DNA of 64,000 bases from Curtobacterium sp. S6 (GTDB taxonomy: Bacteria > Actinomycetota > Actinomycetes > Actinomycetales > Micrococcaceae): the NCBI RefSeq assembly GCF_000710345.2, contig NZ_JHEL01000010.1:186001-250000 (forward strand). The letters run 5' to 3'. Below, one piece after another: positions 39,188 to 47,718 of this stretch. The notes below the pieces were generated by a model. That model had not been told where the DNA came from. It made no database searches and worked only from the letters and a program-made list of their open reading frames with translations. A program made the position numbers and the translations under genes. Positions within the stretch are counted from its first letter, which is position 1. Every line of letters starts with the position of its first letter.

Positions 39188-40370
39188 GGTCAGCGACCGG
39201 CGAGAAATCCGCGTCCAGTAGGCGCAACGGCAGGGCCTCGTCGCACGGGTTAAGGCCGAGCGCCCGGGCGGGACGAGAAGTTGCCGCGATGATCGCCTCG
39301 TCCGGATCGATTCCAGCTGCGACGGCCGTGCGCACCGCCTGATCCACGGTCAGGGTTGATCCGGCAATCGCGCCCTGGGAACCGTCGGCGGTGACCAGTC
39401 GCGCGACGCCGGCCTCCACCCGAACGTCCAGACTCCCCAACCGGTAGTCGCCATCGGGTTGCCCCGTCGCGGACATCGCGTCGGTGACCAGGATGACCCG
39501 CTCGGGGGCGGAGCGGAAGAGCATCGAGACGACCTCGGGTGCCACGTGCACGCCGTCGGCGATCACCTCCAGGTACACGTGGCTGGATTCCATCGCCGCC
39601 ACCACGGGGCCCGGCCGCCGGTGATGAATCCCGTTCATCGCGTTGAACGCGTGGGTCAAGACCGAGGCACCGGCGTCGAAGGCGGCTCGGGCCGTGTGGT
39701 AGTCGGCGTCCGTATGGCCCACGGCCACCCGCACGCCCCGGTCCACGAGGTACCGCGTCACGGCCAACCCCGGGTCTTCCTCAGGGGCGAGCGTGACCTG
39801 ACGCAGGTGGCCCCCGCAGGCGTCGACCAAACGACGAGCCTCCTCCACGGAGGCCGGGTGCAAATAATCGGGGCGGTGTGCGCCCTTGTGGCTCGGCGAG
39901 ATCCAGGGCCCCTCCGCGTGAATGCCCTCCAGACGCATGCCGTCCGGCACCACGTCACGGGCGTCGATCGCCTCGGCCAGACGCCGGCAGGAGGCCTCAA
40001 GATCGGGAATCGGGTTGGCCACCAAGGAGGCCACGGCGCGTCCCGTGCCGTGCTCCCCGTGGACCTCCAGCGCGCGCGGAAGGCATCCCGGGTCCTCGTA
40101 GGAAAATCCTCCGCCCCCGTGGCAATGAATGTCCGTGAACGGGAGGGCCAACCGCAGGCCGGAAGCATCCACCCAGCGTTCGGCGGTCAGGGCTTGTTCC
40201 GTGCCGTGAAACGTGTCATTGAGTCCACCGCGGATCGGAAGACCCGTCTCGTCCAGGAGGACCCACACGGTGTTCGCGCCGTCGGCGAGGGCGGATGCCG
40301 GTAGGTGGCCCAGCACCGGGTGGTCGTTCAGGGAACGCGTGGGGCGCGCCGAATGCAAGAGAGTTGTCAT
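39150..40370 (-). CDS. nagA: N-acetylglucosamine-6-phosphate deacetylase
   Basis: Removes acetate from GlcNAc-6-P to give GlcN-6-P. 406 residues, amidohydrolase fold: DIHCHGGGG (His82, His84), HAEGPWIS (metal Glu153), VGHTDA, HAFNAM and LVTDAMSA with the catalytic Asp. Central to the locus, since MurQ and the GlcNAc PTS deliver GlcNAc-6-P directly and NanE delivers it from ManNAc-6-P. Start overlaps the regulator stop (ATGA). The 3' end overlaps the convergent hypothetical gene. Confidence 0.94.
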   Translation of the reverse strand: MTTLLHSARPTRSLNDHPVLGHLPASALADGANTVWVLLDETGLPIRGGLNDTFHGTEQALTAERWVDASGLRLALPFTDIHCHGGGGFSYEDPGCLPRALEVHGEHGTGRAVASLVANPIPDLEASCRRLAEAIDARDVVPDGMRLEGIHAEGPWISPSHKGAHRPDYLHPASVEEARRLVDACGGHLRQVTLAPEEDPGLAVTRYLVDRGVRVAVGHTDADYHTARAAFDAGASVLTHAFNAMNGIHHRRPGPVVAAMESSHVYLEVIADGVHVAPEVVSMLFRSAPERVILVTDAMSATGQPDGDYRLGSLDVRVEAGVARLVTADGSQGAIAGSTLTVDQAVRTAVAAGIDPDEAIIAATSRPARALGLNPCDEALPLRLLDADFSPVADLSPRTSSRRPRP

Positions 40371-41110
40371 GACAAGTGATCCTTCGGGGTACGAATGACG
40401 GTCAGATCGAATCCATAGCGGTCTGCCCGATACGTGGTTTCGGTCTGCTCTACGGGGCGCCCCCGGCCATCGAAGGCGAGTCGGGCGACCCTCAAGGCCG
40501 CGGCCCCCACCGGCTGCAGGAGGTGTCCGGCCTCCTCGGCGGTCAGATTCACCGCCCGAATCGACTGATAGGCCGACTCCGCGCGGTGCCCGCACTCGAT
40601 CAGGTGCTGATCGAGTGACGCGTGCGGATCGGGAAGCCGCCCGCCGAGCACGTCCAGCGGGAGATGGGCGATTTCCAACGCCATGGGTGCGCCGTCCGCC
40701 AAGCGCAACCGGTGCAATCGAACGATCTGCGACCCCACGGCGATGCTCAACTGTTCGGCCAGCCGCTCCGGCGCCGCGACGATATCGCAGCCCAAGGGAG
40801 TGCTATCCGGGGTGTGCCCGCGCTGCGACATATCCTGCGAGAAAGACGTCAGCCGCAAATCCTTGCGGATCAGGCTGGGATCGGCGAGGTAAGTCCCCGA
40901 CCCCCGCACCGAGTAGAGCACGCCCTCGTCAATGAGTCGGGCGAGCGCACGACGCACCGTGGCTCGGCTCACCCCATAGGTCTTCTGAAGCTCCCGTTCG
41001 GTCGGGATCGCCTCGTGAAAATCGAGTCCGCTCAGGACATCGGCGCGAAGAGAATCGGCAAGTTCGAGGTATTTTGGCCGAGTGAGGGCCCCACCGGAAC
41101 CGTCAGCCAT
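40367..41110 (-). CDS. nagR: GntR-family regulator, HutC/UTRA type (NagR-like)
   Basis: 247 residues: winged helix (about 10-75; PTERELQKTYGVSRATVRRALARLIDEGVL) and UTRA domain (LTSFSQDMSQRGHTPDSTPL...PVEQTETTYRADRY). ATG 41110 has GGAAGG 8 bases upstream; ATG 41116 is less well placed. It is cotranscribed with nagA and divergent from nagB, with two TGGT-N4-ACCA operators between, so it likely represses both units until GlcNAc-6-P or GlcN-6-P accumulates. Confidence 0.88.
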   Translation of the reverse strand: MADGSGGALTRPKYLELADSLRADVLSGLDFHEAIPTERELQKTYGVSRATVRRALARLIDEGVLYSVRGSGTYLADPSLIRKDLRLTSFSQDMSQRGHTPDSTPLGCDIVAAPERLAEQLSIAVGSQIVRLHRLRLADGAPMALEIAHLPLDVLGGRLPDPHASLDQHLIECGHRAESAYQSIRAVNLTAEEAGHLLQPVGAAALRVARLAFDGRGRPVEQTETTYRADRYGFDLTVIRTPKDHLS

Positions 41111-41129
41111 GCTCATCACCTTCCCCATA

Positions 41130-41143
41130 CTGGTACGAACCAA
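41130..41143. promoter_or_regulatory. NagR-type operator 1
   Basis: CTGGTACGAACCAA contains TGGT-N4-ACCA, the arrangement of DasR/NagR sites. It lies 19 bases ahead of the regulator start and 42 bases (four helical turns) from operator 2. Confidence 0.65.
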
Positions 41144-41171
41144 ACATACACGGCACCCCGCTGAGAGGTGG

Positions 41172-41185
41172 TTGGTACGTACCAA
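41172..41185. promoter_or_regulatory. NagR-type operator 2
   Basis: TTGGTACGTACCAA is a perfect 14-base palindrome of the TGGT-N4-ACCA type, 28 bases ahead of nagB. Confidence 0.75.
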
Positions 41186-41213
41186 TTTGCCTTCATGGGT
41201 CTATGATGAAGAC

Positions 41214-41993
41214 ATGGAAATCATCGTTGCACCCACCCCGGAACACGTCGGCGAATTCGCCGCGGATCGTATCGCCAAGGTTCTTGCCTCGAATCCCGAG
41301 GCGGTCTTGGGCGTGGCGACCGGGTCCAGCCCGGTGCCCACCTATGAGGCCCTCGAACGACGCGTCGGCCAAGGCCTGGACCTCTCCCGCGCGAGCGCCT
41401 TCGCCCTCGACGAGTACGTCGGTCTTCCCCTCGGGCACCCCCAGAGCTACGCCGAGGTGATCCGTCGCGACGTCACCGAACGCCTCGGGATGGATCCCGA
41501 CAAGGTGCATGTCCCGCACGGACACGCCTCGGATATCCCCGCCGCGTGCGAGGATTACGAGCGTGCGATCCGGGAGGCCGGCGGCGTCGACATTCAGTTG
41601 CTCGGCATCGGTGCCAACGGGCACATCGGCTTCAACGAGCCCAGCTCGTCCCTCGCCGGGCGAACACGGGTCAAGACGCTCACCCCGAAAACACGGGCCG
41701 ACAACGCCCGGTTCTTCGACAACGATCTCTCACGGGTGCCCACGCACTGCCTCACTCAAGGAATCGGCACCATCCTGGACGCAAAGATCGCCCTGTTGGT
41801 TGCCAACGGCGAAGAAAAGGCGGCGGCGGTGGCCGCGATGGTCGAAGGTCCCGCCGGGGCCTTCTGCCCCGCCTCGGCGCTTCAGTGGCACCGTCGCGCG
41901 ATCGTGGTGATCGACGAGGCCGCGGCCTCTCAGCTGACGCAGCGCGAATATTACGACTTCGTGCGCGATAACCGCCCGAGCTGGCAGCGCTGA
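41214..41993 (+). CDS. nagB: Glucosamine-6-phosphate deaminase
   Basis: Converts GlcN-6-P to fructose-6-P and ammonia, the last step of every amino-sugar route in this locus. 259 residues: GVATGSSPVPTYEAL, SAFALDEYVGL (catalytic Asp) and GIGANGHIGFNEP are diagnostic. Stands alone in its direction, driven from the nagR-nagB spacer, and is followed by a strong terminator. Confidence 0.96.
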   Translation: MEIIVAPTPEHVGEFAADRIAKVLASNPEAVLGVATGSSPVPTYEALERRVGQGLDLSRASAFALDEYVGLPLGHPQSYAEVIRRDVTERLGMDPDKVHVPHGHASDIPAACEDYERAIREAGGVDIQLLGIGANGHIGFNEPSSSLAGRTRVKTLTPKTRADNARFFDNDLSRVPTHCLTQGIGTILDAKIALLVANGEEKAAAVAAMVEGPAGAFCPASALQWHRRAIVVIDEAAASQLTQREYYDFVRDNRPSWQR

Positions 41994-42038
41994 CGGCCCG
42001 CGGGGCCACGCATCGCCCCGCGATTCACGCCTCAGAAA

Positions 42039-42083
42039 ACGCCACATCCGGCCGGTCCTGTACGGTCCGGCCGGATGTGGCGT
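42039..42083. terminator. Bidirectional terminator between nagB and nanE
   Basis: Perfect 17-base arms: ACGCCACATCCGGCCGG at 42039-42055 pairs with 42067-42083, with an 11-base loop. Lies between convergent operons. Confidence 0.85.
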
Positions 42084-42099
42084 CGTCGTCTGGGCAAAA

Positions 42100-42795
42100 C
42101 TAGCCGAGAGCCTCGACAAACCATGACGTGATGCTCGTGGGATGCGTAATGGCGGTCCCGACGACCACGGCGTCCGCCCCGGCCTTCATGGCCTCGGCGG
42201 CCTGGGCGGGGGTATGGATCCGCCCTTCCGCGACGAGCATCCGACCCAGCCCGGTCCGAGAGATGGACTCGATGAGTTCCACATCGGGGCCGGGAGTCTT
42301 GTCTCTTTCGCCGGTGTATCCGGCCAGGGTGGTGCCGATCAGATCTGCCCCGGCCTCGACCGCCGCGACGGCGTCCTCCAGGGACCCGCAGTCCGCCATG
42401 ACCCGTGCGCCGGTCTGTTCGTGCACGGCCTCGATGGTCTCGCGGAGGGTTCGGCCGTCCGGTCGCGGGCGCCGGGTCCCGTCCAAGGCCACGATGTGGG
42501 CGCCGGCCTGCGCCACTGCGAGCGCGTGGTGCAGCGTCGGGGTGATGAAGACCCCCTCGTGTCCGTCCTTGAAAAGACCGATGACCGGGACCTCCACCGC
42601 CGAGCGAGCGAACTGGATGTCGGCGATGCCCTGCACGCGAACTGCGGCCGCCCCGCCGGCAACCGCCGCCTGCGCGACCTGAGCCATCGTGCGTGGGTCC
42701 CTCATCGCCTCCCCGGGATAGGCCTGGGCCGAGACGATCAGCCGTCCGGTGAGCGATTCGAGTTCACTATCGGTGAGAAGCATGGCAGGATCCAT
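42100..42795 (-). CDS. nanE: N-acetylmannosamine-6-phosphate 2-epimerase
   Basis: Converts ManNAc-6-P to GlcNAc-6-P. About 231 residues, TIM barrel: LIVSAQAYPGEAMRD, AAVRVQGIADI, IGLFKDG, VMADCGSLEDA and VAEGRIHTPAQA match NanE. Start is uncertain between ATG 42795 and ATG 42783. Last gene of the sialate operon, 40 bases after nanK. Confidence 0.93.
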   Translation of the reverse strand: MDPAMLLTDSELESLTGRLIVSAQAYPGEAMRDPRTMAQVAQAAVAGGAAAVRVQGIADIQFARSAVEVPVIGLFKDGHEGVFITPTLHHALAVAQAGAHIVALDGTRRPRPDGRTLRETIEAVHEQTGARVMADCGSLEDAVAAVEAGADLIGTTLAGYTGERDKTPGPDVELIESISRTGLGRMLVAEGRIHTPAQAAEAMKAGADAVVVGTAITHPTSITSWFVEALG

Positions 42796-42835
42796 TTCCG
42801 CCCGATCGACCTCGCGGTTCGAACGGGCCTCGTGT

Positions 42836-43825
42836 CTAGTGGTGGGTGTCGGCCGGGTTGTCATCGGCCCAGGCGAGCGAGGCGGCTCCGAGGAGCGCGG
42901 CCAACCCACCCGAAGAGGCGGGCGCCGGGACCGTCTCTATTCCGGGGAGACGCACGTGCTCATAGACGCGGAGCATGGGTTCCCACCACAGCGGACCGGA
43001 ATCGGCCAGACCGCCCGAGAGCACCAACCGGTCCGGATCGATCGCGTTGACCAGCCCCGCCAGGAAGGATCCGGCGATCTCCGCGGAAACCCTGATCACG
43101 CGCTGCGCGGTGGGATCGTCGGCGGCCTGCTCGAAGAGGTCACGAGTCGTGGCGACTTCTCGGGCCCCTCCGGCCGTGCGGTACGCGCCGGGTAGCGAGA
43201 CGCCACCGCACGCGTCCTCCAAGATGAGGTGCTCGGGATCCTCCGCCGTGGGGGCGAAGATCTCGATCTCCGGATGATGCGGGGCCGGCATCATCCCCAC
43301 GTGACCGGCCACGAAGTGCCGTCCGACCTGGGGTTTGCCGTCGATCAGCACGGCGCCGCCGACTCCGGTCCCGAAGGCCACGAGGATCGTCGTCCCCGAG
43401 GCGTCTTCACCGTTGTTGAGGCGGAACATGTGCTCACCCAGCCCGTGGGCGTGGACGTCGTTGACGGGTCGAACCGTGCGGATGGGTCGTCCCGGAACGT
43501 CGGCGAGCCTCGCGGCGAGCTCGTCGGCCAGGAGCGTCCCGGCCCAGCCGGAGATGTTCGGCGTCGCCGAGACGACCTGCCCGGTATTCGGGTTGATCAC
43601 CCCGGCCGACCCGATGCCGAGGATCGGGCGCACCTCGATGCCCTGGGCCGCTGCCTTCTCCAAGAGCTGGCGAGAAACCGAGGCGGCCGTCGCGAGCACC
43701 GCCTCGGGGCCTTGGGCCGCCGGAGTCGGTTCCGCCGCCCTGTCGAGGATTTCTCCCGTGGAGGTGACGAGCGCGCCGGCGGTTTTGGTTCCGCCGAGGT
43801 CCAGGGCGACCGCAGCACGGGTCAT
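42836..43825 (-). CDS. nanK: ROK-family N-acetylmannosamine kinase
   Basis: Phosphorylates ManNAc using ATP. 329 residues: ATP-binding ALDLGGTKTAGALV at the start, VNDVHAHGLGE with catalytic Asp and FGTGVGGAVLIDG. The usual ROK zinc motif (CxCGxxGCxE after GH) is missing; GHVGMMPAPHHPEIE and a lone DACGG take its place. NanK function is inferred from position between nanA and nanE. Overlaps nanA by 4 bases (ATGA). Confidence 0.87.
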   Translation of the reverse strand: MTRAAVALDLGGTKTAGALVTSTGEILDRAAEPTPAAQGPEAVLATAASVSRQLLEKAAAQGIEVRPILGIGSAGVINPNTGQVVSATPNISGWAGTLLADELAARLADVPGRPIRTVRPVNDVHAHGLGEHMFRLNNGEDASGTTILVAFGTGVGGAVLIDGKPQVGRHFVAGHVGMMPAPHHPEIEIFAPTAEDPEHLILEDACGGVSLPGAYRTAGGAREVATTRDLFEQAADDPTAQRVIRVSAEIAGSFLAGLVNAIDPDRLVLSGGLADSGPLWWEPMLRVYEHVRLPGIETVPAPASSGGLAALLGAASLAWADDNPADTHH

Positions 43826-44748
43826 AGAAGTCCGTTCCTTTCCAAGATCTTTCGGATGGATGCCACGGCCTTGTCGTCGAGGGACGCCATGGGGCGGGAC
43901 ATCGCGTTCGATTCCATCATGCCAAGCTCCACGAGGGCTGACTTGAAGGCCCCGAGCCCGGCGGCCCCGCCGGATACCTTGGCGGCGTCGGCGCAGGTCA
44001 CGATCGTGAACAGATCGGCCAGGCGGTCCTGTTCGCGGCGGGCGGCCTCCCAGTCGCCGGCCTTGGCGGCCTCGTAGAGCCGCACGTATCCGGCCGGGTC
44101 AACGTTGCCGAGCCCGGGGACCAGGCCGTCGGCGCCGGAGAGCATCGCGCCGTCGCAGACGACCTCGTGACCGGTGAACAAGGAGAAATTCTCGAGGTCG
44201 CGGGTCGCGAGGCGCAGCTGGCGGAAGGAGACGTCGTCGTTCGAGGAGTCCTTGACGCCCACGATGGTGCCTTCCTGGGCCAGCTCGGCGAGCACGTCCA
44301 CGCTCAACGGGATGTGGGTGCGCACCGGCACGTTGTAGGCAAACACCGGAACGTCCACGGCCTCGCGGACGCACCGGAAGTGGTCCAAGATTTCGGTGCG
44401 ATCGGTGATGACGTAGTACGGGCTGGACACGACCACGGCATCCGCACCGAAATCGGTCATTCGCCGGGCTTCGTCGGCCACGCGAACCGCGGTCTGGTCG
44501 TTCGCCCCGACGATCACCGGAACCGAGCCGTTGGCGTACTCGGCCGTCAGCTCGACGACCTCGCGTCGCTCGTCATTACTCATGTACGGGGTTTCCGCGG
44601 AGGAACCCAGCATGAACAGGCCGTGGACGCCCCCATCCAGCAGGTGGCGAATCACCCGCTGCAGACCCTCGCGGTCAATCGCGCCCTCGGCGGTGCGGGG
44701 CGTGATGACCGGCGGGATGACTCCGTGAAAGGCGGGCTGTGCTGACAT
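43822..44748 (-). CDS. nanA: N-acetylneuraminate lyase (DapA superfamily)
   Basis: Splits sialic acid to ManNAc and pyruvate. 308 residues, class I aldolase barrel: GSSAETPYMS phosphate/carboxylate loop, AYNVP (Tyr138) and GVKDSS with Schiff-base Lys166. DapA-type sequences share these; nanK-nanE neighbours and the absence of dap genes favour the lyase. Preceded by the transporter genes in the same operon. Confidence 0.87.
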   Translation of the reverse strand: MSAQPAFHGVIPPVITPRTAEGAIDREGLQRVIRHLLDGGVHGLFMLGSSAETPYMSNDERREVVELTAEYANGSVPVIVGANDQTAVRVADEARRMTDFGADAVVVSSPYYVITDRTEILDHFRCVREAVDVPVFAYNVPVRTHIPLSVDVLAELAQEGTIVGVKDSSNDDVSFRQLRLATRDLENFSLFTGHEVVCDGAMLSGADGLVPGLGNVDPAGYVRLYEAAKAGDWEAARREQDRLADLFTIVTCADAAKVSGGAAGLGAFKSALVELGMMESNAMSRPMASLDDKAVASIRKILERNGLL

Positions 44749-44836
44749 CGAAAGGATTCTCCTTGCGTTGGGGATGCGTTGCGCGGGGACGAAGTTCCCT
44801 CCCCGCGTGATGATTCGGACCGTGAAGGGCCGAAGG

Positions 44837-45652
44837 CTAGGTGGTGTGCAGAAGGCTCGGGGCCGCCCGCAGCAGAGATCGCGTGTAGTCCGTGGTGGGG
44901 TTGGTCAACACCTCGGCGGCCGGGCCCTGTTCCACGGCCTTACCTCCGGTCATGACCAGGATGTCGTCGGAGATGTGGCGGACCGTCTGGATGTCGTGGG
45001 AGATGAAGACCATTCCGAGATCCAATTCCTCCTTGAGGTCGATCAGGAGGTTCAGGACCTGCGCCCGGACGGAGACGTCCAGGGCGCTGGTGGGCTCGTC
45101 GGCGACGATCACTTCGGGTTTCAGGGCCAAGGCACGGGCGATGGCCACGCGCTGGCGCTGACCTCCCGAGAGCTGCGCCGGGACGGCTTCGGCCGCGGAT
45201 CCGGGGAGACCGACCAGGTCCAGCAGTCCCCGCACTCGCTTCGACCGGTCCGCAGTGGAGCCCATCGCGTGCACATCCATGGGGTCACGGATGATGTCGT
45301 GGGTTGTCATCCGGGGATTCAGTGCGGTCGAGGCGTTTTGGAAGATCATCGTGATCGCCTTGCCGAACTCCTTGTGTGCCGCCGGGGTGGTCCCGACTCG
45401 CTGGCCGCGATACAGCAGTTCGCCGCCGGTCGGTTCCTGGAGACCCACGATCACGTTGGCGAGCGTCGTCTTCCCGGAGCCGGACTCCCCGACCACGCCA
45501 ACCGTGCGCCCCTTCCGCACCGAGACGGAAATTCCGTCGACGGCCTTGACGACGTTGCGTCGGAAGAGGGCGCCGGTTCGCGTGGTGAAGTGGACCCGCA
45601 GGTCCTTGAGTTCCAGCACGGGGGTTTCTACCTGAGATGCCGCGGTGCTCAT
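44837..45652 (-). CDS. ABC transporter ATP-binding protein (Dpp family; probable sialate importer)
   Basis: 271 residues: Walker A GESGSGKTT, signature LSGGQRQRVAIARAL, Walker B VIVADEPTSALD. DppF-type partner of the fused permease-ATPase, with which it overlaps by 4 bases (ATGA). Position before nanA and similarity in layout to the corynebacterial SiaEFGI system suggest sialic acid as cargo (inference). Confidence 0.87.
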   Translation of the reverse strand: MSTAASQVETPVLELKDLRVHFTTRTGALFRRNVVKAVDGISVSVRKGRTVGVVGESGSGKTTLANVIVGLQEPTGGELLYRGQRVGTTPAAHKEFGKAITMIFQNASTALNPRMTTHDIIRDPMDVHAMGSTADRSKRVRGLLDLVGLPGSAAEAVPAQLSGGQRQRVAIARALALKPEVIVADEPTSALDVSVRAQVLNLLIDLKEELDLGMVFISHDIQTVRHISDDILVMTGGKAVEQGPAAEVLTNPTTDYTRSLLRAAPSLLHTT

Positions 45653-47718
45653 GATTCGACTCCTTGAACGATATGAACCTTGGCCTCGCCCGACGTCGGG
45701 GCGTTGGTGGCCCAGTAATGGTCCCGGTCACCGACCCGCTCGAGCCGCAGCGTCGCGTTCGGGTCAGCGTCCGGCCGCTGCGAGCGCGGCGCGAACCGGT
45801 CGCCCGAGGCAAAGTCCGTGGGGCTCGGGACGGTTCCGGGAATCTGGTAGAGCCTTTCCGCCGACGATTCGATGGACAACACGGCGCCGAGGAGGCCCTG
45901 CGTGTATTCGTGCCGGGGGTCGGAGAGGACGTCACGGGTGGTTCCCATCTCGACCACCTGACCGGCGTACAGCACGGTGACGCGATGCGAGAGAGAACCG
46001 ACCAGCGCGAGGTCGTGGCTGACGAAGATCATCGCGAAGCCGAGCTTCTTCTGAAGGTCCAGGAGCAGGTCCACGACCTGTCGCTGCACCGTCACGTCGA
46101 GCGCGGTGGTTGGCTCATCCGCGACCACGAGCTTCGGCGAGCGGGACAGGGCCATCGCGATGAGGACGCGCTGACGCTGACCGCCCGAGAGCTCGTGCGG
46201 ATAGCTGGCCAGCGTTCGCTCCGGGTCGAGGTTGACCAGACGGAGCAGCTCCTCCGGGGTGGTGCGTCCGCCGCGGCGGGTCAACTGCCGCATCTGGTCC
46301 TTGATGAGCATGGACGGGTTCAGGGACGACAGCGCGTCCTGATAGACCATCGCGATCTGCTCGCCGCGCAAGCCCGCGAAGGTCTGGTCGAGGGCCCGGC
46401 TACCCGGTGCGCTCGGCACGAGTTCCCGGCCGTTGAACAGGATAGATCCGGTCACGCGGGCGTTCGGCGCCTGGAGCCCCATGATCGCCAACGAGGTGAT
46501 GGACTTTCCGGACCCCGACTCGCCCACCAGTCCCATGGTCTCGCCGTGCGCGACCGTGAAGCTGACGTTGCTGACCACCTCGGTCTCGCCGTAGCGGTCG
46601 GGGAACGCGATGGAGAGGTTCTTGACCTCGAGCAGGGGTGTGGCCTCGGGATCCGGCATGAAACGGTCGCTTCGGGACCGTTCCGCCCGGGAGAGGGCCG
46701 CCAGCTGCTCCCCGAGGAGGCTGCGCGCGCCGGGAGGTACCGTCTGAATATTCGAGGTCGGGATGTCGCTGTTGGCGTGCTGCATCTGCAGGGCTTCGGT
46801 GTTGGGGTGCGATTCCGCAGTGGGCTCGCCGCGGTCCTCCGAGGAGGTCGCGTTGCTCCTCAACTTGGGATTGGCCATCGCATCGGTCATGCCCTCGGAG
46901 AGAACGTTGAGGGCGAGCACGGTCAGCAGGATCGTGATACCGGCGAAGGTCGTGGCCCACCAGGCTCCGGCCAACACCACGTTGCGGCCGTAGGAGATGA
47001 CGTTGCCCCAGCTGGGATCCGGGTCTTGAATGCCCGCGCCCAGGAAGGAGAGGGAGGCTTCGAAGATGATCGCGTCGGCGACCATGACGGTCGCGAAGAC
47101 GAGAACCGGCGCCGCGCAGTTGCGCACCACGTGCTTGACGAGGATGAACGCGCGGCGTGCGCCGATGATGCGCTCGGCCCGCACGTAATCCTCGTTCCAC
47201 TGGGTCAGCACGTTCGCCCGCACCACGCGTGCCAGCTGCGGGGTGTAGATGATCGCGATCGCGACGATGATCACCGGAATCGAGTTGCCCAGGGTCGAGA
47301 GCAACATGGCCGCCAGGGCGATGCCCGGGAAGGCCATGATGACGTCCATGACGCGCATCGTGGTCTCGTTGACCCAGCGGCGTCCCGTCGCGGCCAGCGA
47401 CCCGATGATTCCGCCAAGGATCAGGGCCAAAATCACCGATCCGAGACCGATGAGCAGCGAGCTCCGCGCGCCGTAGAGCATCCTCGACAGGATGTCCCGG
47501 TTCAGCCGGTCGGTGCCGAACCAGTGCTGCGCGCTCGGGGCGGCCGGCATCCCGGACCCCGTGGCGAGCGGATCGTACGGCGCGATCAGCGGCGCAAAGA
47601 TCGCGGCGAGGGCGATGAGTATGAGGAATACCGTGGCCACTTTGGAGCCCCAAGGCATCCTGCGGAAGCGAATCCCCGGTTGTGAGAGACGATCGGCGAG
47701 CTTGTATCTCATGGTCAC
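45649..47718 (-). CDS. Fused ABC permease and ATP-binding protein (DppC-DppD; probable sialate importer)
   Basis: 689 residues. Residues 1-290 are a DppC-type permease with about six helices and the EAA loop (RAERIIGARRAFILVKHVVRN); about 290-360 is a linker; 360-650 is an ATPase with GESGSGKS, LSGGQRQRVLIAMAL and VVADEPTTALD. Such fusions occur in actinobacterial peptide/opine-family transporters. GTG start overlaps the DppB-type gene stop (GTGA). One continuous frame, no frameshift evident. Confidence 0.88.
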   Translation of the reverse strand: MTMRYKLADRLSQPGIRFRRMPWGSKVATVFLILIALAAIFAPLIAPYDPLATGSGMPAAPSAQHWFGTDRLNRDILSRMLYGARSSLLIGLGSVILALILGGIIGSLAATGRRWVNETTMRVMDVIMAFPGIALAAMLLSTLGNSIPVIIVAIAIIYTPQLARVVRANVLTQWNEDYVRAERIIGARRAFILVKHVVRNCAAPVLVFATVMVADAIIFEASLSFLGAGIQDPDPSWGNVISYGRNVVLAGAWWATTFAGITILLTVLALNVLSEGMTDAMANPKLRSNATSSEDRGEPTAESHPNTEALQMQHANSDIPTSNIQTVPPGARSLLGEQLAALSRAERSRSDRFMPDPEATPLLEVKNLSIAFPDRYGETEVVSNVSFTVAHGETMGLVGESGSGKSITSLAIMGLQAPNARVTGSILFNGRELVPSAPGSRALDQTFAGLRGEQIAMVYQDALSSLNPSMLIKDQMRQLTRRGGRTTPEELLRLVNLDPERTLASYPHELSGGQRQRVLIAMALSRSPKLVVADEPTTALDVTVQRQVVDLLLDLQKKLGFAMIFVSHDLALVGSLSHRVTVLYAGQVVEMGTTRDVLSDPRHEYTQGLLGAVLSIESSAERLYQIPGTVPSPTDFASGDRFAPRSQRPDADPNATLRLERVGDRDHYWATNAPTSGEAKVHIVQGVES

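Noticed and set aside
45664-47685. Plus-strand frame of about 670 codons opposite the fused permease-ATPase
   Set aside because: Antisense artefact of GC-rich codon use; the minus-strand protein has all ABC motifs.
45649-47718. Possible frameshift or assembly error joining a permease and an ATPase gene
   Set aside because: The frame is continuous with a sensible linker, and the same DppC-DppD fusion is known in actinobacterial transporters.
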